Of a stretch of 64,000 bases of DNA, positions 1-8,700 are shown in pieces (position 1 is the first letter of the stretch; each line of letters begins with the position of its first letter). Where the stretch lies: NCBI GenBank assembly GCA_014804655.1, contig JAAUZK010000032.1, positions 62,001 to 126,000 on the forward strand, read 5' to 3'. The position numbers and the translations under genes are program-made. The notes under the pieces were generated by a model that was not told the DNA's origin, searched no databases, and worked only from the letters and a program-made list of their open reading frames with translations. The stretch comes from Lachnospiraceae bacterium. Its GTDB lineage: Bacteria > Bacillota > Clostridia > Lachnospirales > Lachnospiraceae.

Positions 1-342
1 GTGTCTATGGTGGAATTTAATACGGTAGAGGGAGAAGTCGGTATTTACAAAGATCACATTCCGATGACGATGATCGTTGCTCCGGGAATTCTGACGATTA
101 CACGGGGAGAGGAAGTGAAGGAGGCCGCACTGCATGCGGGATTTACCGAAGTTCTGCCGGATAAGGTTACAATTCTTGCCGAAATCATAGAATGGCCGTC
201 GGAGATTGATGTAAGTCGTGCTGAGGATGCGAAGTCACGTGCCGAGGAGAGGCTCAAAGAGCACGATCCGGGTACGGATATGAACAGAGCGGAGCTGGCC
301 TTAAAGCGGGCAGTGGCAAGAATAGAGACCGTGCGACAATAA
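1..342 (+). CDS. atpC: ATP synthase F1 epsilon subunit, 5' truncated
   Basis: Epsilon subunit of the F1Fo ATP synthase, part of the central stalk that couples proton or sodium flow to ATP synthesis or hydrolysis. The visible protein begins within the N-terminal beta sandwich (MVEFNTVEGEVGIYKDHIPM, then the conserved IVAPGILTI stretch) and ends in the usual helical hairpin rich in Glu, Ala and Arg. Full-length epsilon proteins run about 130-140 residues and have some 15-20 residues before this point, so the GTG at base 1 is probably internal and the true start lies outside the window. The rest of the atp operon is expected upstream. A hairpin follows at 366-396. Confidence 0.93.
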   Translation: MSMVEFNTVEGEVGIYKDHIPMTMIVAPGILTITRGEEVKEAALHAGFTEVLPDKVTILAEIIEWPSEIDVSRAEDAKSRAEERLKEHDPGTDMNRAELALKRAVARIETVRQ

Positions 343-365
343 ATAGCACATGTAATTAAATGAAC

Positions 366-396
366 GAGGGGCGGGTGTATATAATATCCGTCTCTC
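366..396 (+). terminator. probable atp operon terminator
   Basis: An 11-bp stem that uses three G-U pairs joins GAGGGGCGGGT with ATCCGTCTCTC, followed by TATTATTTTG. It lies 24 bases after the atpC stop. The wobble pairs make it weaker than a textbook terminator. Confidence 0.5.
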
Positions 397-481
397 TATT
401 ATTTTGTCCGGAAAACTTCGCGATTCGCGTTACACATGAAACTGCATATGATAGAATAAAAAGACATAGAGTTGGTGCAGC

Positions 482-871
482 ATGAATCAATCCAGAATAT
501 TGCCGTTCTATATGGCATATCCGCTTCCGCTGTATTATCAGCAGGAAGACAGCGTGACGCGGGATTTGGAATATTTACAGCAGATGTATCCGATAGAAGC
601 GAAGAAATATCAGAAGATTATAGCAGAGACATTGGATCGTATCGATTATGAGGGCAGTATGATCTACGACGAATATCCGGATAGATGGCAGATATACAGA
701 TTGACGCAGATTATCGTGGATAAGATCAGAAAGACACAGGAAGAGCGGCCTGAGGAGGGAGAGAAGAAAGATATGGACTGGGACAGAGTCACGGAATTTG
801 TCCAAGTGCTTCTTTCCTATGAAATCTACAGGAAACGCCATTCCAATCGAAATGGGATTTTAAAATTTTAG
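482..871 (+). CDS. hypothetical protein, 129 aa
   Basis: A soluble 129-residue protein, rich in Tyr, Glu and Arg, with no signal peptide or membrane segment. I do not recognise the family with confidence. It is mostly helical in appearance, with YLQQMYPIEAKKYQK and a run of charged residues around 85-95. The ribosome binding site before the ATG is weak (AGTTGG at about 10 bases). It sits between atpC and the methyltransferase in the same direction, separated from atpC by about 140 bases and a probable terminator, so it likely has its own promoter. Nothing in the sequence suggests a specific function. Confidence 0.7.
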   Translation: MNQSRILPFYMAYPLPLYYQQEDSVTRDLEYLQQMYPIEAKKYQKIIAETLDRIDYEGSMIYDEYPDRWQIYRLTQIIVDKIRKTQEERPEEGEKKDMDWDRVTEFVQVLLSYEIYRKRHSNRNGILKF

Positions 872-944
872 TTGTGGTTTTATGGTAATCTGATTAAAAT
901 AAAAGCATGATGCGTTGGCATAGATGCTTTGAAATGGAGAAAAG

Positions 945-2114
945 ATGGAAGAACAGCTTGAGAAACTTTTGCGGGAAACAGTGGATGAAGGGCTTTATCA
1001 GATCATTCTCAGCAATCCGAGAGATAAAAACGGAGCGTTTAAAATTAAAATAAGGCCTGTTATGGTAAAGGGAAGACTGATTTTTCAGCAGACCACTTAT
1101 GAAGGCAAGCAGGTTTTTCATGAAAATCTGGATCAGGCCGCGGTGATCCGGCGCATAGAAGTAGTGCTGGAAAGAGATTTTAAGCAGTGCGAAGTGTCGC
1201 ATCAAGGCTGTAGGGCGGTCGTTCTGGTCAGTAAGAAAGGTAAGATGACGATCAGTAAGAAGATCGAGAGCACGGAAAAAGAGGCAGCGGCGGGCAGGGC
1301 TGTAAAGCTGGCGCATAACAGGAAGAAACAGTATATTTTGCAGGAGGGCATTCCGGTTCCGTTTTTGATTGATCTGGGTGTACAGACAAGGGAAGGAAAG
1401 ATTGTCCATGCCCGCTATGATAAATTTAAGCAGATTAACCGTTTTTTGGAATTTATTGAAGATATTTTGCCAACACTCTCAAAAGAGAATACCGTGCATA
1501 TCATAGATTTCGGCTGCGGTAAATCTTATCTTACTTTTGCCATATACTATTATCTGCATGAGCTGAGGGGCTATGATGTGGAGATTACGGGGCTGGATCT
1601 GAAAGAAGACGTAATCACAAACTGTAATGCCTTGAGCCAAAAATACGGATATGATAAGCTGCATTTTATCAAGGGTGATATTGCCGAATATGAAGAGGAG
1701 AGTACGGTTGATATGGTGGTGACACTGCATGCCTGTGACACCGCCACCGACTATGCTCTCGCGAAAGCTGTCGAATGGGGCGCGAAGGTGATTCTGTCCG
1801 TACCTTGCTGTCAGCATGAAATAAACAGGCAGATTCATAATGAAGCATTGTCTCCGCTCCTTAAGTACGGTATAATCAAGGAGCGGCTTTCGGCGCTTGT
1901 CACGGATGCACTGCGTGCCAATCTGCTGGAAGCGTCCGGTTATGAGACAAGCATTCTCGAATTTATTGACATGGAACATACGCCGAAAAATCTGTTGATA
2001 CGGGCAGTCAGGAAATCCGGTGGTGATGGGAATAAACAGCAGAGAGTCAGACAGGAGGCCGATGAGGTGATGCGGCTTCTGCATGTTGATCCGACTTTAA
2101 ACAGGCTGATTTGA
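945..2114 (+). CDS. SAM-dependent methyltransferase, 389 aa
   Basis: A class I S-adenosylmethionine-dependent methyltransferase resembling the Methyltransf_32 group. The first about 140 residues form a non-catalytic basic region. The Rossmann fold follows: motif I is IIDFGCGKSYLTFA near residue 186, the acidic post-II residue is in ITGLDLKED, and VTLHACDTATD and SVPCCQHE lie near the active site. The HACD and PCC motifs are seen in a conserved bacterial family thought to act on RNA or protein, but the substrate cannot be told from sequence. A GGAG site lies 6 bases before the ATG. The gene lies 52 bases ahead of the membrane-anchored 847-residue protein and may be co-transcribed with it. Confidence 0.8.
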   Translation: MEEQLEKLLRETVDEGLYQIILSNPRDKNGAFKIKIRPVMVKGRLIFQQTTYEGKQVFHENLDQAAVIRRIEVVLERDFKQCEVSHQGCRAVVLVSKKGKMTISKKIESTEKEAAAGRAVKLAHNRKKQYILQEGIPVPFLIDLGVQTREGKIVHARYDKFKQINRFLEFIEDILPTLSKENTVHIIDFGCGKSYLTFAIYYYLHELRGYDVEITGLDLKEDVITNCNALSQKYGYDKLHFIKGDIAEYEEESTVDMVVTLHACDTATDYALAKAVEWGAKVILSVPCCQHEINRQIHNEALSPLLKYGIIKERLSALVTDALRANLLEASGYETSILEFIDMEHTPKNLLIRAVRKSGGDGNKQQRVRQEADEVMRLLHVDPTLNRLI

Positions 2115-2166
2115 GACGGGCATATACGGTAAGTAGTCTCAACGGGTTACAGAAATGAGGACTTAT

Positions 2167-4710
2167 ATGAAAAGAGCGATCATAAAGGGAAGTTTGCTGG
2201 GAATCATCTTCGCGGCAGCGCTTATGCTGATCAGCATGGTGATGAATCAGGGTAACACCGATATGACAACTGAAATGGGGGAAGCCTCCTATCCGATCAT
2301 ATCTATGTCTGTGGACGGATATGACGTCAACAGCCTGCACGGTTATGCAGAGAGTATGGACAGCGCCTATCTGCGGGGGACACTGCAGCCGGTGGGAAGC
2401 GACCGGAAGATCGATGTACATCTGGATACCTATGGAAGGGATATTGCCGGAATCGCTTTTGAAGTACGCAGCCTCAACGGTGACCGGCTGGTGGAGAGTA
2501 CCGAGGTAGAAGAATATGAGCAGAGTGACATACGGATCGATTTCAATATTACGCTGAAAGATTTGATCGAGAATAATACGGAATATATGCTGGTATTTCT
2601 GATTACGCCGACAGAGAATGAGCCGATACGTTATTATACAAGGATCGTGCTGGGTGATTCTCTGCATGTGCAGGAGAAACTGGATTATATCAAGGATTTT
2701 CATGAGAGGACTTTTGATAAAGAAGCGGCGGCGGAACTGACGAAATATCTGGAATCTAATTCGGAGGGCGACAACAGCACTTTTCATAAAGTGACGATAC
2801 ACAGCAGTTTCAATCAGGTGACATGGGGAGAATTGCCGATTCATAAAATAGCGGAACCTGATATTATGATTCGTGAGCTGACAGAGCAGACGGGTTCTTT
2901 TAGCATGGAATATCTTGCTTCCATCAGGGAGGGCAGGGAGACTAAGTATTATCGGGTCGGCGAGTTTTATCGTATCCGCTATACTCCGGACCGAATGTAT
3001 CTGCTGGATTATGAGCGGGAGATGGATCAGATTTTTGATGAGGAAGCTGATATCTACATCAATAACAAGATTGTGCTCGGAATTACCGGGGATGAAGTAC
3101 AGATGAGCGAGAGCGACGGCGGAAATGTGTTTGCTTTTACAGTGGCAGACAAGCTCTACAGCTATAATGTAACGGATAATAAGCTCATCAGACTGTTCAG
3201 CTTCTATGGAAATACAGAGGGAATGGACGATGCCAGAAATATTTACAATCAGCACGACATACAGATCTTAGCGGTGGATGAGACGGGTAATGTGACCTTT
3301 CTGGTATACGGTTATATGAACAGAGGCCGTCATGAGGGCAATGTGGGTGTGGCTGTCTATTATTACAACAGTATGACCAACACAGTGGAGGAGTTAGTCT
3401 ATATTCCATACGACAGATCTTATGAATTGTTGAAAACAGATATCGGACAATTGTCCTATGTGAATAAGTCGGGAATATATTACTTTATCCTGTCCGGGAG
3501 TGTATATGCGGTGGATCTGAAATCACAGGAATATGAGGTGATTGTCTCCTGTCTGCGGGAGGATGGCTATCATGTATCTGAGTCTAATAAGATGCTTGTA
3601 TGGCAGGAGGGCACGGATCCTCACACCAGCAACGAGCTTATGCTTATGAACTTGAATACGCAGGAACAGACTGCCATCAGTGCAGGACAGGGTGAGTATA
3701 TATCAGTGCTCGGATTTATGGAAGAGGATCTGATTTATGGTCTGGCGCGGCAACGGGATATTGCAGTAAGCAATGCCGGAATTGAGACTTATCCCATGTA
3801 TTGTGTGCGGATTCAGGGAGATGACGGCAAAGTGCTCAAGAGTTATCGTAAAGATGATATATATGTAGTGGGAAGTTCTGTGGAGGAGAATCAGATCACC
3901 CTTACCAGAGTGATGTGGGACGAGGAAAGTGAAAGCTATGTACCCACGACAGATGATCAGATCATGAGTACGGAACAGGTTAAAACCGGAAGCAATACGA
4001 TCGGATACGTGGTCACTGAGAATTATGAGACGATTTGCCAGATTGAAGTTAAGAATGAGATAGACGGCCGTGGCCTGCAGCATTTGTCGCCGAAGGAAGT
4101 GCTGTTTGAGGGAAACCGTGCCATCGAGATGCCAGAAGTACAGAATCGTGAACTTCTCTATTATGTATATGCCAAGAACGGCGTTGAGGGAATCTATGAA
4201 AATCCCGGAAGAGCGGTGGAGCAGGCGTATCGTCTCGCGGGATCGGTGGTGGATGACGACGGGGAATATATATGGAGAAGGGTGACGAGAAGCACCAGAA
4301 ATCAGATCATGGCAATTACCGAGGATGCGATGTCGGAGACAAGAAGTTCACTGGCGGTTTGTCTGGATACAATCCTGAAGTATGAGGGACTATCAAGAAA
4401 TACAGAGAGACTGCTAAACCGGGGAAGTTCTGTGTTCTCGATTCTGGAATCTGATCTGCAGGATTGCGCGGTACTCGATCTGTCAGGCTGCAGTCTGGAT
4501 GCCGTACTCTATTATGTGAATCTGGACCTGCCGGTGCTAGCATTGTTAGATGACGGTAATGCCGTGCTGGTCGTAGGATTTAACGAGTTAAATATTGTGG
4601 TGATGGATCCCGTCACGGGAACATTATATAAGAAAGGCATGAATGATTCTACGGAATGGCTGAAAGAAAACGGAAACCAGTTTGTTACCTATGTGCGGAA
4701 GGAACAGTAA
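2167..4710 (+). CDS. membrane-anchored protein with C39-like C-terminal domain
   Basis: A large extracytoplasmic protein of 847 residues. An N-terminal segment (IIKGSLLGIIFAAALMLISM) is a signal anchor. A long beta-rich region of about 650 residues, with repeated blade-like strands, may form a propeller. The last about 110 residues resemble a C39-like papain fold: a Cys in SGCSLDAVLYYV, then GNAVLVVGFN and VMDPVTG. In active C39 proteins the second motif normally starts with the catalytic His; here the residue is Asn, so this looks like a non-catalytic copy. I chose ATG 2167 over the ATG at 2155 because GAGG at 2157-2160 is correctly spaced only for 2167. Function unknown; cell-envelope location is inferred. 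Confidence 0.75.
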   Translation: MKRAIIKGSLLGIIFAAALMLISMVMNQGNTDMTTEMGEASYPIISMSVDGYDVNSLHGYAESMDSAYLRGTLQPVGSDRKIDVHLDTYGRDIAGIAFEVRSLNGDRLVESTEVEEYEQSDIRIDFNITLKDLIENNTEYMLVFLITPTENEPIRYYTRIVLGDSLHVQEKLDYIKDFHERTFDKEAAAELTKYLESNSEGDNSTFHKVTIHSSFNQVTWGELPIHKIAEPDIMIRELTEQTGSFSMEYLASIREGRETKYYRVGEFYRIRYTPDRMYLLDYEREMDQIFDEEADIYINNKIVLGITGDEVQMSESDGGNVFAFTVADKLYSYNVTDNKLIRLFSFYGNTEGMDDARNIYNQHDIQILAVDETGNVTFLVYGYMNRGRHEGNVGVAVYYYNSMTNTVEELVYIPYDRSYELLKTDIGQLSYVNKSGIYYFILSGSVYAVDLKSQEYEVIVSCLREDGYHVSESNKMLVWQEGTDPHTSNELMLMNLNTQEQTAISAGQGEYISVLGFMEEDLIYGLARQRDIAVSNAGIETYPMYCVRIQGDDGKVLKSYRKDDIYVVGSSVEENQITLTRVMWDEESESYVPTTDDQIMSTEQVKTGSNTIGYVVTENYETICQIEVKNEIDGRGLQHLSPKEVLFEGNRAIEMPEVQNRELLYYVYAKNGVEGIYENPGRAVEQAYRLAGSVVDDDGEYIWRRVTRSTRNQIMAITEDAMSETRSSLAVCLDTILKYEGLSRNTERLLNRGSSVFSILESDLQDCAVLDLSGCSLDAVLYYVNLDLPVLALLDDGNAVLVVGFNELNIVVMDPVTGTLYKKGMNDSTEWLKENGNQFVTYVRKEQ

Positions 4711-4982
4711 ATACAGGGAGTAGAGAACAATGGGGAAAGCTTTAAGCTTTCGCAAAACAGCGTATTTAGGGCAAAGGAAACCGAAGGTTGCGGACGAATT
4801 CGGTGTAAGCAACCGATATTTCCTGCTTTGGAAAGCAGAAGTTGTAGCGTAGGGAGTCTTTTTTCTATATGATTGCCTCATAGAAATTTACCAAGAAGCG
4901 CTATGCGCCAAATATAATATCGAGCGTTACGATAACACGTCATATTGTATTACAAGGACAGCGCATCAGAACGGAGGAACAT
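4711..4982. other. intergenic region upstream of the XRE gene
   Basis: 272 bases without a convincing gene. It holds a near-palindrome GAAAGCTTTAAGCTTTC at about 4736-4752 and a small hairpin CTGCTTTGGAAAGCAG near 4831-4847. Neither is followed by a T-run. The promoter of the following XRE gene presumably lies near 4915 (ATATAATATCG). Confidence 0.4.
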
Positions 4983-5849
4983 ATGAATCTTGAAATCGCA
5001 AGCAGACTTGTAGCGCTGCGTAAGGAGAATAATCTGTCACAGGAGGCTCTGGCGGAGAAGCTGGGGATCAGCAGGCAGGCGGTCAGTAAATGGGAAAGGG
5101 CAGAAGCCTCTCCCGATACGGACAACCTGATTGCGTTGGCGAAGTTATATCATGTCTCTTTGGATGAGCTGCTGAAGATACATGAGGAGGAAGAGAATGA
5201 AGAACCGCATGATCCGGAACAGAAAGAGATGCTGACGGAGCTTCAGACAGGCGCTGAATTCGGGCCGGATACAGAGAATCAAGGTGATGAGAAGGAAAGC
5301 GGGAAATATGAGCACAGCGGGACTGATGATGTTGAAGAAGATGTGCATGTAGGATTTGACGGTATCCATGTGAAGGACAAGGACGGAGAGGTACATGTGA
5401 GCTGGCGCGGAATCCACGTGCATGACAAGAAAAACGACAATGAAGTACATATCGATAAGAACGGCATACGTGTCAACGGAGATGAGGCGAGAGATCACCT
5501 TTTTGCACGAGAGAAGGAGGCGGAGCTTCCGCTCGGTATCATTGCGATCGTAGTTTATATTCTGATAGGCATCTTTTTTAATCTATGGCATCCGGGCTGG
5601 CTGATTTTCTTCATGGTGCCGATTATCAGCACACTGATCCATGCGGTGCACTGGCATAATCCGGATCTGTTTGCCTATCCGTTACTGGCATTGCTGGTGT
5701 TTCTGTACGCAGGTCTTATCTATTCTGTGTGGCATCCGGCCTGGGCGGTATTTTTAACAATACCGGTCTATTATTCCATTACGGGATATATCAGGAGAAC
5801 ACGGGCTAAGGGGGCGGAGGAAGAACAGGATAGCGATCAGGCTTCCTGA
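4983..5849 (+). CDS. XRE-family regulator with C-terminal membrane domain
   Basis: A 288-residue transcriptional regulator tethered to the membrane. Residues 1-65 are a classic Cro/CI helix-turn-helix (LAEKLGISRQAVSKWERAEA). A Glu-rich linker follows. Residues about 118-168 carry tandem copies of a GIHV-DK-EVH pattern (GIHVKDKDGEVHVSWR, then GIHVHDKKNDNEVHIDKN, then GIRVNG). The C-terminus has three or four hydrophobic segments. This layout is common for clostridial envelope-sensing regulators. An AACGGAGGAACAT ribosome binding site precedes the ATG. It is convergent with, and overlaps by 13 bases, the TetR gene. The repeat could be a sensor or an oligomerisation strand repeat; this is inferred. 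Confidence 0.85.
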   Translation: MNLEIASRLVALRKENNLSQEALAEKLGISRQAVSKWERAEASPDTDNLIALAKLYHVSLDELLKIHEEEENEEPHDPEQKEMLTELQTGAEFGPDTENQGDEKESGKYEHSGTDDVEEDVHVGFDGIHVKDKDGEVHVSWRGIHVHDKKNDNEVHIDKNGIRVNGDEARDHLFAREKEAELPLGIIAIVVYILIGIFFNLWHPGWLIFFMVPIISTLIHAVHWHNPDLFAYPLLALLVFLYAGLIYSVWHPAWAVFLTIPVYYSITGYIRRTRAKGAEEEQDSDQAS

Positions 5850-6433
5850 CTCTTCATGATCTGTCTGATCGCATCGAAGATATACGGCTTCAGCTCCTCG
5901 ATCCCGATCGGCTCATTGTACAAAATGGAGCTGTAGCAGGTAGAACTGACGAGTTCCACGATCATAAACAGGAGTACTTCGGGATTTTTAAATGTTTTGG
6001 GTGAATTTTCAAGAATAGCATATATATTATAGAAATCTATGTCGGAACCGTCTCCGGAATAGATCAGTTCGTTCTTGAAGATTCCCCAGCTCAAATTCTT
6101 GGATATGAAAACAAGAAGAGATTTATCAGCATTAAATTGTTCGATAATATTATCCGCAAGGAAAATAATCCGATCATCCAGTTCAGTCAGATCTGTTTTG
6201 GACAGAGCTTCATCTGCAATGGAAAAAATGTATCTGGCCTTATGGGCGATCAGCTTATTACGAATATCATATTTGTCTTTAAAATAAAGGTAAAAAGTAC
6301 CCTTTGCCACACCCGCGGTCTCTACGATGTTGTTGATGGTGGTTTTGTGAAGCCCCTGGGTGGTGAACAAGTCGAAAGCCGTATTCAGAAGGGCTTCTCT
6401 TTTTTTCTTTTTGTTTAAGTCTATTTTTCCCAT
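5837..6433 (-). CDS. TetR-family transcriptional repressor
   Basis: A 198-residue TetR/AcrR-type regulator. The N-terminal DNA-binding domain reads ALLNTAFDLFTTQGLHKTTI, followed by VAKGTFYLYFKDKYDI, the standard TetR helix-turn-helix. The C-terminal ligand domain is divergent, as usual. A longer frame opens at 6511, but MGKIDLNKKKKREA at 6433 has a GAGAGA ribosome binding site and fits family lengths. The gene is divergent from the MMPL exporter, and an 18-bp palindrome covers the exporter promoter between them, so this protein most likely represses that operon and possibly itself. The inducer is unknown. Confidence 0.92.
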   Translation of the reverse strand: MGKIDLNKKKKREALLNTAFDLFTTQGLHKTTINNIVETAGVAKGTFYLYFKDKYDIRNKLIAHKARYIFSIADEALSKTDLTELDDRIIFLADNIIEQFNADKSLLVFISKNLSWGIFKNELIYSGDGSDIDFYNIYAILENSPKTFKNPEVLLFMIVELVSSTCYSSILYNEPIGIEELKPYIFDAIRQIMKSQEA

Positions 6434-6537
6434 GATTTCTCTCTCGATTTTTGGTGGATATCCCTGAGTATGCTTGTATCTATTATAGAATAAGCGCTGT
6501 TCAAAAATCAATGATTTATATTTTTACGAAAAAAATA

Positions 6538-6588
6538 TTGACCAACGGTCATTTTTGTGTATAATAATATAAAAATGACTGTTGGTCA
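6538..6588 (+). promoter_or_regulatory. exporter promoter overlapped by a TetR-type operator
   Basis: TTGACC at 6538-6543 and TATAAT at 6560-6565 are spaced by 16 bases, a strong sigma-70-type promoter. A long inverted repeat lies on top of it: 18-base arms at 6539-6556 and 6571-6588, with a single mismatch, around a 14-base centre holding the -10. The arm core TGACC(A/G)TTGGTCA style is typical of TetR operators. Repressor binding would block RNA polymerase directly. Assignment to the adjacent TetR is inferred from position. Confidence 0.85.
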
Positions 6589-6609
6589 TAATTAAAGGGA
6601 GTGAGTAAC

Positions 6610-8700
6610 GTGGAAAAATTCGGGCGTAAGATCGTACAACTGAGAGGTGTAATCCTTGTTTTAAGTCTGATCCTTTTGATTCCTTTTTTTCTGGGATATG
6701 TGAAGACAAGAGTCAACTATGACATTCTGTCTTATTTACCGAAGGATATCGAGACGATGGTCGGACAGGATATTCTGGTAGATGAGTTCGGAACAGGTGC
6801 TTTTTCGATGTTTGTTGTGGAAGGAATGGCACCTAAGGAGGTCACAGAACTGCGACAGAGAATAGAACAGATCGAACATGTGGAGAAAGTCATCTGGTAT
6901 GATTCCCTCATGGATATCTCGGTTCCGATGGAAATGATGCCGAACGGGATTTACGAGGCCTTTAACAGCGGGGATGCGACAATGATGGCGATTATCTTCG
7001 ATGAGACCACATCTGCCGACGGAACCATGGAGGCGATTGCAAACATACGTAAAGTGGCGGATCAGAGATGCTTCTTAAGCGGAATGTCGGCAGTGGTAAC
7101 TGATACGAAGAATCTTTCGGAGAGAGAGGCCCCGATCTATGTGGGGATTGCCGTTTTGCTCTCCTGCGTGGTATTGTCGGTCACTATGGATTCTTTCCTG
7201 ATCCCGTTCCTGTTTCTTCTGAGTATCGGAATGGCGATTGTATACAATCTCGGAAGTAATATTTTTATGGGAGAGATTTCATATATCACCAAGGCGCTGA
7301 GTGCGGTTCTGCAGTTAGGCGTTACGATGGATTACTCCATATTCCTGTGGCACAGCTATCAGGAGAATGCATCGGAAGCGTCGGATAAGAAGGAGGCCAT
7401 GGCAAGGGCGATCAGTGAGACGATCACCGCGGTAGTAAGCAGCTCGATGACTACGGTGGCGGGATTTATAGCACTGTGTTTCATGAGCTTTACACTGGGA
7501 ATGGATCTGGGCGTTGTAATGGCGAAGGGAGTGGTATTCGGTGTAATCACCTGCGTTACGGTGTTACCGTCTCTGATCCTTGTTTTTGATAAGGCGTTGG
7601 TCAGAACAAAGCACAGGGCATTACTGCCGGATCTGAAAGGAGTCGGTGATTTTGTCACAAAGCATTACCGGATATTTATTCTGTTGTTTGTGGCGGCGCT
7701 GTTTCCAGCTATATTCGGTTATAGGAACACGACGGTCTACTATAATCTGGATGAAACGCTTCCGAAAGATTTGCCCAGTATCGTGGCAAACGATAAATTG
7801 AATGAGGCTTTTGACATGAATGCAACCCATATGCTTCTGTTGAGTGCCGATCTTCCTACCAAGGACGTAAAGTATATGGTGCGGGAGATGAAAGAGGTTG
7901 ACGGTGTAAACTGGGTGTTGGGGCTTAATGCAGTCAAAGGAGATTCTATTCCGGATGAGTTGATACCTTCTGAACTGAAAGGCTCGCTGATGAATGATAA
8001 CTGGCAGCTCTTGCTCGTCGGCTCTCAATATAAGGTAGCTTCCGAGGAGGTAAATAACCAGTGTACACAGCTTAGCGCGATCTGTAAGGCATATGACAAA
8101 CAGGGAATGCTGGTTGGAGAGGCGCCTTGTACCAAAGATCTGATCGAGATTACGGATAAAGATTTTAACACGGTCAGCGTTGTCTCTATCGGAGTGATCT
8201 TTATCATTATTCTGCTTGTGTTTAAATCAGTCTCATTACCGGTTATTCTGGTGGCGGTAATAGAGATGGCGATTTTTGTAAATATGGGAATTCCTTATTA
8301 CACGGGAACTCAGATACCCTTTATCGCTTCGGTGGTTATCGGAACGATACAACTGGGCGCGACAGTGGACTATGCGATCCTGATGACGACCAGATACAGG
8401 AAGGAGAGGTTCTCGGGGGTGGAGAAAAGAGAGGCGGTTTCTATAGCCTGCCAGAGCAGCGTAAAATCCATTATAGTCAGCGCATTGTCATTTTTTGCAG
8501 CGACTTTCGGTGTGGGACTGTATTCCAATATTGATATGATCAGTTCACTCTGCACATTAATGGCACGGGGCGCACTGATCAGTATGGCGGCGGTTATTCT
8601 GATATTACCTTCCATGTTTATGGTATTTGACAGGATTATTATTAGAAACAGAGCGAAAAGCAAACGGAAAAATATTGAGCAGGAGGCGGTTGCGTTATGA
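6610..8700 (+). CDS. MMPL/RND-family exporter
   Basis: A 696-residue RND-superfamily membrane transporter of the MMPL type. The protein has two similar halves. Each begins with a single helix (near residues 15-35 and 345-365), followed by an extracytoplasmic domain and a block of five helices. Characteristic motifs are GVTMDYSIFLWHSY in the first half and GATVDYAILMTTRYR in the second, with the membrane Asp of the proton relay. GTG 6610 is chosen over GTG 6601 because the AGGGAG site overlaps 6601 and is well spaced for 6610. It overlaps the next gene by four bases (ATGA), so the two are translationally coupled. Substrate unknown; lipid, drug or peptide export is possible. Confidence 0.88.
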   Translation: MEKFGRKIVQLRGVILVLSLILLIPFFLGYVKTRVNYDILSYLPKDIETMVGQDILVDEFGTGAFSMFVVEGMAPKEVTELRQRIEQIEHVEKVIWYDSLMDISVPMEMMPNGIYEAFNSGDATMMAIIFDETTSADGTMEAIANIRKVADQRCFLSGMSAVVTDTKNLSEREAPIYVGIAVLLSCVVLSVTMDSFLIPFLFLLSIGMAIVYNLGSNIFMGEISYITKALSAVLQLGVTMDYSIFLWHSYQENASEASDKKEAMARAISETITAVVSSSMTTVAGFIALCFMSFTLGMDLGVVMAKGVVFGVITCVTVLPSLILVFDKALVRTKHRALLPDLKGVGDFVTKHYRIFILLFVAALFPAIFGYRNTTVYYNLDETLPKDLPSIVANDKLNEAFDMNATHMLLLSADLPTKDVKYMVREMKEVDGVNWVLGLNAVKGDSIPDELIPSELKGSLMNDNWQLLLVGSQYKVASEEVNNQCTQLSAICKAYDKQGMLVGEAPCTKDLIEITDKDFNTVSVVSIGVIFIIILLVFKSVSLPVILVAVIEMAIFVNMGIPYYTGTQIPFIASVVIGTIQLGATVDYAILMTTRYRKERFSGVEKREAVSIACQSSVKSIIVSALSFFAATFGVGLYSNIDMISSLCTLMARGALISMAAVILILPSMFMVFDRIIIRNRAKSKRKNIEQEAVAL

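Noticed and set aside
2047..3255. Long minus-strand frame (402 codons) opposite the C39-like surface protein gene
   Set aside because: Lies wholly antisense to a gene with coherent protein features, has no ribosome binding site and its protein looks like a shadow rich in His, Ile and Arg.
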